From the NCBI GenBank assembly GCA_030609125.1, contig JAUWCW010000028.1, positions 1-11,980 on the forward strand: 11,980 bases of DNA, in the 5' to 3' direction. Both the position numbers and the translations under genes were made by a program. The notes below the pieces were generated by a model. It had not been told where the DNA came from. It searched no databases and was given only the letters and a program-made list of their open reading frames with translations. This DNA is from JAUWCW01 sp030609125 [NCBI: Candidatus Rokuibacteriota bacterium]. Its GTDB lineage: Bacteria > JAUVQV01. Below, one piece after another: positions 7,491-11,980 of the stretch. Within the stretch, counting starts at the first letter, position 1. Each line of letters opens with the position of its first letter.

Positions 7491-8300
7491 ATGGACTACT
7501 TCAGCGCCGCCGTCTTCGGAATAGTCCAGGGCCTGACGGAGTTTCTCCCCGTCTCCAGCTCGGGTCACCTGGTCATCCTTCACGGAATACTCGAGATCCC
7601 GACGGGCAGCGAAATGGTCTTCGACGTGGTGCTGCACTTTGCCACGCTCCTGGCGGTGACGTGGTTCTTCCGCTCCGACATAGCGCGCATCGGCATGGCC
7701 GTCGTCGGCGGGGGAAAAGGGATGGAGGAGGATGCGAGGGTGGGGTGGTACATCATCTGCGCCACCTTCCCGGCGGCGCTGGCGGGAGCGGTCCTGTCGG
7801 GCCGCATAGAGAGTTCCCTTCGATCGCCGCTTGTGGTGGCGGTGATGCTGGTGGCGGTGGGGGCCCTCTTCATTGTCGCCGAAAGGGCCCGGCCGGGGGA
7901 GGACACTCCGGAAGATTTGAGTCTCGGGCGGGCGCTCTTCGTCGGCCTTGCTCAGGCCATGGCGCTCGTGCCGGGGACTTCCAGGTCGGGGATCACCATC
8001 GTGGCGGGCATGGCGGCCCGGCTTTCCAGGGAAGGGGCCATCAGGTTCTCTTTTCTGCTTTCCATCCCCATCATCCTCGGGGCGACCCTGGCGAAGGCGC
8101 CCGCGGTGCTCGCGGAAGGCCTTTCGGCCCGGGAGTATTCGGTGCTGGCGACGGCGTTCCTTTTCGCGCTGGTGTCAGGTGTTCTGGCCATCAGGTTCCT
8201 GCTCCGCTATGCTGCCAGGCACACCCTGGTGCCCTTCGCCTGGTACCGTTTTGCCCTGGCAGCAGCGATTCTGCTGTACCACGCGGCGGCTTCCGCCTGA
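7491..8300 (+). CDS. uppP: undecaprenyl-diphosphatase (UppP/BacA)
   Basis: A membrane enzyme that dephosphorylates undecaprenyl pyrophosphate so the lipid carrier can be reused for peptidoglycan, O-antigen and other wall polymers; it also gives bacitracin tolerance. From the ATG at 7491 it has 269 residues, normal for the family. Both catalytic motifs are intact: GLTEFLPVSSSGH at 14-26 (with Glu17 and His26) and PGTSRSG at 161-167 (with Arg165). Hydrophobic segments are visible through the whole length, as expected for a multi-pass protein. The frame stays open upstream to 7392, but family alignment starts at MDYFSAAVFGIVQG. A GTG at 7488 directly before the ATG is an alternative and is better spaced from GGGAG (7471-7475). 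That GGGAG is part of the palindrome CTCCCGGGAG (7466-7475) and can also pair with CTCC at 7481-7484, so the ribosome site may be partly hidden. It converges on manB with an 8-bp gap and no T-tailed terminator. Confidence 0.95.
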   Translation: MDYFSAAVFGIVQGLTEFLPVSSSGHLVILHGILEIPTGSEMVFDVVLHFATLLAVTWFFRSDIARIGMAVVGGGKGMEEDARVGWYIICATFPAALAGAVLSGRIESSLRSPLVVAVMLVAVGALFIVAERARPGEDTPEDLSLGRALFVGLAQAMALVPGTSRSGITIVAGMAARLSREGAIRFSFLLSIPIILGATLAKAPAVLAEGLSAREYSVLATAFLFALVSGVLAIRFLLRYAARHTLVPFAWYRFALAAAILLYHAAASA

Positions 8301-8308
8301 AGGGCGGT

Positions 8309-9688
8309 TCAAATTCCCAGGGCGGCCAGCTCGTCCTCGACGTAGGACCTGATTCTCTCCAGGTTCTCCTGCGAATCGGCTTCGAACCTCAGCACCAGCA
8401 CGGGCTGAGTGTTGGAGGCCCGGGCAAGGCCCCAGCCGTAGGGAAAGACCACCCGTACCCCGTCGATGGTGATGAGCTCCCGAATCCCCTCCGCGTTCTT
8501 TTCGATTCTCCGGCGAAGCTGCTGGACGACCTCGAACTTTCTCTCGTCCGGGCAGTCCCTTCGGATCTCGGGTGTCGTCCAGGTCTTCGGCAGTGCGTCG
8601 ATCAGGGTGTCCAGGCTCTCCCCCTCGGGGAGGGAGGCGATGATCGAGAGAAGGCGGCAGGCGGCGTAGAGCGCGTCGTCATAGCCGAAGTAGCCGTCGG
8701 CAAAAAAAATGTGGCCGCTCATTTCCCCGGCGAGCACGGCGCCGGTCTCCTTCATCTTGCTCTTGATGAGACTGTGGCCGGTGCGCCACATGAGAGGGTT
8801 GCCGCCCATTTCCCGTATCCTGTCGTACATGACCTGGGAGCACTTGACTTCCCCTATGAAGGTCTCCCCGGGGCGGCGTCGGAGTATCTCTTCGGCGAAG
8901 ACGACCATCAGCTGATCGCCCCAGACCACGCGGCCCCTGCTGTCCACCACGCCGATGCGGTCCGCGTCGCCGTCGAAGGCCAGGCCCACGTCGGCCCCTT
9001 CCCGCTGAACTGTCTCGATCAGGGTCCGAAGGTTCTTCACCTCCGTCGGGTCGGGGTGATGGTTGGGAAAGGTTCCGTCGGCCTCGCAGAAAAGCTCGAT
9101 CAGCTCGCATCCCACGTGGCGCAGGATGGAAGGGGCAGTGAGGGCGGCGCAGCCGTTTCCAGCGTCGGCCACCACCCTGAGGCGCTTCGGCAGGGAGGGG
9201 AACTTCTCCTCCAGCATCCGCAGATAATCGCCGAGGGTGTCGTGCTGCGTCAGCACCCCCGGCGATGCCGCGGCCTCGCCGGGGCCCTCCTGCATGATTT
9301 CGTACAGGTCCTGGATGGCGGCGCCGAAGATGGACGATCGGCCGCGGTTGATCTTGAAGCCGTTGAACTCCGACGGGTTGTGGCTGGCGGTGATCATGAT
9401 GCCGCCGTCCACGGGGAGGGTGAAAGTGCCGTAGTAGAAGACGGGAGTTGAGACGATGCCGATGTCCACCACATCCACTCCCGCTCGCAGCAGGCTCGCC
9501 ACGAGCCGCTCCTTGATGGTAGGCGTGCTGGGCCGCACGTCGCCGCCGACGCACACCTTAGTGCGCCTGCCCTCGCGGCTCATGAAGCGGCCGTAGGCGC
9601 CCCCGAGGCAGTCCACCAGTTCCGGGGTGAGGTCCCTGTCGACGAGACCGCGGATGTCGTATTCCCTGAAAATGGACCTGTTGAACAT
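8309..9688 (-). CDS. manB: phosphomannomutase/phosphoglucomutase
   Basis: A 459-residue alpha-D-phosphohexomutase that interconverts Man-6-P and Man-1-P, and in many homologues also Glc-6-P and Glc-1-P; it feeds GDP-mannose and other surface-sugar routes. The four family landmarks are present: N-terminal FREYDIRG; phosphoserine loop TASHNPSEFNGFK with catalytic Ser102; metal site DGDADR at 239-244; and sugar loop GEMSGH at 321-326. A C-terminal phosphate-binding domain follows, with the region RASNTQPVLVLRFEA. It starts 10 bp after manC with a weak AGGG site 8 bp upstream, so the two form an operon. The sequence fits the dual-specific AlgC/ManB group; which sugar dominates cannot be told. Confidence 0.93.
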   Translation of the reverse strand: MFNRSIFREYDIRGLVDRDLTPELVDCLGGAYGRFMSREGRRTKVCVGGDVRPSTPTIKERLVASLLRAGVDVVDIGIVSTPVFYYGTFTLPVDGGIMITASHNPSEFNGFKINRGRSSIFGAAIQDLYEIMQEGPGEAAASPGVLTQHDTLGDYLRMLEEKFPSLPKRLRVVADAGNGCAALTAPSILRHVGCELIELFCEADGTFPNHHPDPTEVKNLRTLIETVQREGADVGLAFDGDADRIGVVDSRGRVVWGDQLMVVFAEEILRRRPGETFIGEVKCSQVMYDRIREMGGNPLMWRTGHSLIKSKMKETGAVLAGEMSGHIFFADGYFGYDDALYAACRLLSIIASLPEGESLDTLIDALPKTWTTPEIRRDCPDERKFEVVQQLRRRIEKNAEGIRELITIDGVRVVFPYGWGLARASNTQPVLVLRFEADSQENLERIRSYVEDELAALGI

Positions 9689-9698
9689 CGGCGTTACC

Positions 9699-10802
9699 CT
9701 ATAGAAGATGCTTCTGGCCCCGTTTTCTGAGGGCCTCCAGCACTTCCTTCACCAGCTGGGCCTTTTCGCGATGGCAGATGAGCAGGGCGTCCGGGGTTTC
9801 CACCACCACCACGTCGCTGACGCCCACGAGGGCGGCGACCTTGTCGGTGCGGACGAGATTGTTCCTGGAGTCGACGACGACCAGGTTCTTCCCCCCGGCG
9901 TTTCCGTCCGCGTCCTTCTCTTCCAGCTCCCAGAGGGAGGCCCAGCTCCCCACGTCGCTCCAGGTGAAATCGCCGGGGACGACGGTGACGCAATCGGATT
10001 TTTCCATGACACCGTAATCGATCGACTCGGCTTCGGCCTCAGCGTAAGCCGCCACCAGGTCTTCCCGGAGGGAGATCTTCCGCGAGGTGTCGCGCAGCGG
10101 ATCCATGCACGCCGCGAGGGCGGGCATGTGCGTCCGCAGCTCTTTCCAGATGATGTCCGCCTTCCAGATGAACATGCCCGCGTTCCAGAAGTACTCACCC
10201 GATTCGACATAGGAGCGGGCCGTGTCGGAATCGGGTTTTTCGCGGAACTCCTCCACCTCGTAAGCCTGTCTCACGCGGCGGGCGCTCTTCCGGATGTAAC
10301 CGTAGCCGGTTTCAGGGCGATGGGGAGCGATGCCGATGGTCACCAGCCGATCCATGCAGGCGACCTCCTCGGCGGCGAGGAGGGTCTGCCGGAATTTTTC
10401 CTCCTCGGGTATGAAGTGGTCCGAAGGCAGAACCATCATCACCGCTTCGGGGCTGCGTCGCAGGACGAGGGCGGCGGCGAGGGCGATGGCCGGAGCCGTG
10501 TTCCGGCCCTGCGGCTCCGCAACGAGAAGCGCTCCCCCCGGCTCGAGCCCGTCGGGCTCGGAGGCGACGGGAATGTCCATTGACTCCAGCTGCGACCTCG
10601 CGTCCTCGACCTGGAGGGTGTTGGTTATGACGATTATCCCCTCGGGCTCGAGGGGCAGCACCCGCCGGACCGTCTGGCAAAACATGCTGCCGTCACCGAT
10701 AATGCTCTGAAACTGCTTCGGGCGGCTCTGCCGGCTGAAAGGCCAGAAACGGGTGCCGGATCCGCCGGCGAGAATGATGATGAACCGTTGGGGGGCGCTC
10801 AC
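9699..10802 (-). CDS. manC: mannose-1-phosphate guanylyltransferase
   Basis: Transfers GMP from GTP to mannose-1-phosphate to give GDP-mannose, the donor for mannose-containing polysaccharides and the precursor of GDP-fucose and related sugars. The protein has 367 residues. Nucleotide loop LAGGSGTRFWPFSR is at about 10-23; RPKQF follows, then EPQGRNTAPAIALAA, LPSDH, FREKPD and FWNAGMFIWKAD. The end is DFTWSDVGSWASLWEL plus a left-handed beta-helix-like tail. The C-terminal isomerase (cupin) domain of the long bifunctional ManC/AlgA type is absent, so it is monofunctional and the mannose-6-P isomerase must lie elsewhere. The start is the GTG at 10802-10800. It is preceded by GGGGAG at 10816-10811 with 8 bases spacing, and it overlaps the stop of a possible 15-codon leader ORF. 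The longer open frame reaching 10970 runs through the leader region and is not coding. Confidence 0.93.
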   Translation of the reverse strand: MSAPQRFIIILAGGSGTRFWPFSRQSRPKQFQSIIGDGSMFCQTVRRVLPLEPEGIIVITNTLQVEDARSQLESMDIPVASEPDGLEPGGALLVAEPQGRNTAPAIALAAALVLRRSPEAVMMVLPSDHFIPEEEKFRQTLLAAEEVACMDRLVTIGIAPHRPETGYGYIRKSARRVRQAYEVEEFREKPDSDTARSYVESGEYFWNAGMFIWKADIIWKELRTHMPALAACMDPLRDTSRKISLREDLVAAYAEAEAESIDYGVMEKSDCVTVVPGDFTWSDVGSWASLWELEEKDADGNAGGKNLVVVDSRNNLVRTDKVAALVGVSDVVVVETPDALLICHREKAQLVKEVLEALRKRGQKHLL

Positions 10803-10846
10803 GGTTGCGTCTCCCCCCTGCCGCCCAACTCTCCGCCGTCGCTCAT
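10799..10846 (-). CDS. possible 15-codon leader peptide overlapping the manC start
   Basis: An ATG at 10846-10844 opens a 15-codon frame (MSDGGELGGRGETQP). It is preceded by GGGAG at 10855-10851, a well-placed ribosome site. Its TGA (10801-10799) overlaps the manC GTG as GTGA. The manC ribosome site lies inside this ORF, so its translation could couple to or control manC. No run of a single regulatory amino acid is present, although it is glycine-rich. Chance is possible. Confidence 0.35.
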   Translation of the reverse strand: MSDGGELGGRGETQP

Positions 10847-10862
10847 ATTCACTCCCTTCTCC

Positions 10863-10898
10863 CGGCACTCCCCGGTGCCGCCAGAGCTGATGAGTATA
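10863..10898 (-). promoter_or_regulatory. manC promoter -10 box and leader hairpin
   Basis: On the minus strand TATACT (10898-10893) is a 5/6 match to a -10 box; no good -35 box is seen at 16-18 bp. Downstream, CGGCAC/GTGCCG (10880-10875 and 10868-10863) makes a 6-bp stem with a 6-base loop just before the leader ORF's ribosome site. Further upstream, CCTCTCC (10908-10914) pairs with GGAGAGG (10929-10935), possibly the end structure of the tRNA transcript, but no T-run follows. Confidence 0.35.
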
Positions 10899-10986
10899 CG
10901 ATATTTCCCTCTCCTGTGCGACGGTTCGGGAGAGGAAAGGGGGTGGCGGGAGCCCTCGCGGCCGGCACACCCGATAGAGGGGATAC

Positions 10987-11063
10987 TGGTGGCGGTGGGT
11001 GGACTCGAACCACCGACTCTACGGATATGAGCCGTATGCTCTGACCGACTGAGCTACACCGCC
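10987..11063 (-). tRNA. tRNA-Met (CAU anticodon, probably elongator)
   Basis: A complete 77-nt cloverleaf on the minus strand with CCA encoded. Acceptor arm GGCGGTG (11063-11057) pairs with CACCGCC (10997-10991), then discriminator A and CCA. The D arm is GCTC/GAGC. The anticodon arm is TACGG/CCGTA around loop CTCATAT, giving anticodon CAT. The variable loop is GAGTC; the T arm is GGTGG/CCACC with loop TTCGAGT. The first acceptor pair is a normal G-C, so it is not initiator tRNA-fMet. A CAU anticodon may be elongator Met or Ile2, the TilS substrate. The GGCGGTG acceptor and TACGG anticodon stem resemble known elongator Met sequences, so I favour Met. Confidence 0.93.
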
Positions 11064-11121
11064 GAAAACACAGCGAAAGTTCACCGTTGCGCAACATCTG
11101 ACCGCACCCCACAAAATCCGC

Positions 11122-11151
11122 CATATACGCTAAATACCCCCATAATGTCAC
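11122..11151 (-). promoter_or_regulatory. possible tRNA promoter
   Basis: On the minus strand GTGACA (11151-11146), a 5/6 match to the -35 consensus, is followed after 18 bp by TATATG (11127-11122), a 4/6 match to the -10 consensus. It would start transcription about 50 bases before the tRNA. The -35 box is one of three identical repeats (see the repeat entry), so the match may be incidental. Confidence 0.3.
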
Positions 11152-11177
11152 GAAGATGTCACAAAAATGTCACACGG
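11145..11177. repeat. three direct repeats of ATGTCAC at 11-bp period
   Basis: ATGTCAC occurs at 11145-11151, 11156-11162 and 11167-11173, each followed by four variable bases (GAAG, AAAA, ACGG). The 11-bp period puts all three on the same face of the helix, as in arrays of protein-binding sites such as integrase arm sites, regulator operators or iterons. They lie 82 bp from the 5' end of the tRNA gene and 264 bp from the recombinase gene. Confidence 0.7.
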
Positions 11178-11436
11178 CCAACTAGCAATATAAGCCCTCA
11201 TAGTTGCATTATCCACATTCCCGCCGTCGACACGCATCAGGCACAGTCAGTGCTATCGGGTCAGACAGGGTCCCACCTCGTCGTCACTGAAGGGTATACC
11301 ACTACAGGAATCCAGCAAACACAGTCCTTCACGGGTGGAGCATCAGTGTTAATTATGCCCTAAATGGGCCCACAAAAAGTCAGTTCTCTTTAACAATTCT
11401 TGGCGCCGAACGATTACTGTGATACCGCCCTCTACT
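11174..11436. other. gene-free stretch beside the recombinase
   Basis: About 260 bp, visibly less GC-rich than the rest. One frame on the plus strand (11145-11363, 72 codons) starts inside the direct repeats, has no ribosome site and no recognisable domain; I do not call it. GCCC/GGGC at 11357-11369 gives a weak stem. No second copy of the tRNA 3' end is seen, so no att duplicate is supported. Confidence 0.5.
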
Positions 11437-11980
11437 TCACGCCGCACGGCCCAAGATCGCTCTCACCGTCATCGCGTTCCAGCTCTTCCCCCGCTTGCTG
11501 GTGATGCCACGCAGGTCAAGCTCGCTGGCGATTGCCCGAAGCGTCATCCCCTCGGCCCTGAGCGAGCAGATGAGCGAGATCGTTTCTTGCTCCGTCGTGT
11601 TCTCCAGCAGGCGGCCGCCCTTGCCCTCGTCGAAACCAAATGGGGTCGATCCTCCCGCCCTGAAGCCCTTGTCTCGCTTGCACGCCAGTGCCGCCTTCAC
11701 CCGCTCCCCGATCAGCTCACGTTCGAACTGCGAAAGAATCGCGAGTAAGCCATAGATCATGCGGCCCGCCGCCGTCGCCGTGTTGAGATCCTCGCTCAGG
11801 CTGATCAGGTCGGCCCCGGCTTTGTCCAGCCGCTCCGCGATATTCAGGGCGTCCTTGGTCAAGCGTGCCAGTCGAGAGAGGGAAAAGACGACGAGCGCGG
11901 CGCCGTCCCTTGTGGTTAGATCGAGCGCATCCTGTAGGGCAGGGCGGTTGTCCGCCCGCTTGGCGCTGATGCCTGCGTCT
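11437..11980 (-). CDS. serine recombinase (resolvase/invertase family), 5' end outside window
   Basis: The frame is open to the window end, so the 180 residues seen are the C-terminal part. About 45-55 N-terminal residues, including the catalytic Ser of the Y-x-R-V-S motif, are missing. Visible resolvase-domain features, in order: DAGISAKRADNRPALQ; the LVVFSLSRLARLTKDAL segment, with the two conserved catalytic arginines in SRLAR; SEDLNTATAAGRM; and the long E helix LLAILSQFERELIGERVKAALA. A short linker with GGSTPFGFDEGKGG follows, then an HTH-like DNA-binding end (LRAEGMTLRAIASELDLRGI, then KSWNAMTVRAILGR). Size suggests a small Pin/Tn3-resolvase-like enzyme of roughly 230 residues, not a large phage integrase. 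Such enzymes invert or resolve DNA segments and often belong to plasmids, transposons or genomic islands. The frame is intact as far as seen; its recombination site is not identified. Confidence 0.92.
   Translation of the reverse strand, partial: DAGISAKRADNRPALQDALDLTTRDGAALVVFSLSRLARLTKDALNIAERLDKAGADLISLSEDLNTATAAGRMIYGLLAILSQFERELIGERVKAALACKRDKGFRAGGSTPFGFDEGKGGRLLENTTEQETISLICSLRAEGMTLRAIASELDLRGITSKRGKSWNAMTVRAILGRAA

Noticed and set aside
8285-8297. GGCGG/CCGCC hairpin at the uppP-manB convergent junction as a terminator
   Set aside because: It has only 5 bp, lies within the uppP coding end and has no T-run on either strand.
7661-9451. 596-codon plus-strand frame over uppP and manB
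   Set aside because: It overlaps two secure genes; its glycine/histidine-rich translation is typical of an out-of-frame or antisense reading.
11145-11363. 72-codon plus-strand frame
   Set aside because: It starts inside the direct repeats, lacks a ribosome site and resembles no family.
1-11980. CRISPR array, toxin-antitoxin pair or phage defence cluster
   Set aside because: No regularly spaced long repeats and no matching protein families were seen in any convincing frame.

Overview
The window is GC-rich (about 60-65% by eye) and closely packed. It suggests a Gram-negative, probably anaerobic or metal/sulfur-respiring bacterium. The grounds are a multiheme c-type cytochrome with a lipoprotein-like signal, undecaprenyl-PP recycling, GDP-mannose synthesis, and a MoxR/DUF58/BatA-type operon. 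A Desulfobacterota-, Nitrospirota- or Synergistota-like source would fit, but the sequence alone does not settle it.

Layout. 1-4781 (+): one operon. It holds the 3' end of a peptidase-MA-like/TPR protein, a possible 21-codon ORF, a MoxR AAA+ ATPase, a DUF58 (vWA-like) protein and a membrane-anchored BatA-type vWA protein, with overlapping starts and stops throughout. 4790-4846: a short dispersed-repeat-like element at the convergent junction. 4817-6870 (-): a five-heme-motif cytochrome followed by tilS, 5 bp apart. 6871-7490: a divergent intergenic region of about 620 bp with no convincing gene, carrying a strong hairpin in the uppP leader. 7491-8300 (+): uppP. 8309-10802 (-): manC then manB, preceded by a leader with a -10-like box, a hairpin and a 15-codon ORF that overlaps the manC start. 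10987-11063 (-): a CAU-anticodon tRNA, most likely elongator tRNA-Met. 11064-11436: a less GC-rich stretch without a gene, with three ATGTCAC repeats at an exact 11-bp period. 11437-11980 (-): a serine recombinase cut by the window end.

How they work together. The MoxR-DUF58-vWA set is a known type of chaperone/assembly module at the membrane with an unknown client. ManC and ManB make GDP-mannose (and Glc-1-P/Man-1-P) for cell-surface polysaccharide, and UppP returns the lipid carrier such polymers use. TilS makes lysidine in tRNA-Ile(CAU). The right end, from about 11.06 kb, looks like accessory DNA next to a tRNA gene.

I found no CRISPR array, phage defence system or convincingly new multi-gene system. 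The most interesting items are two micro-ORFs coupled to downstream genes, the CX3CH heme motif, the phased repeats and the repeat-derived end of TilS.
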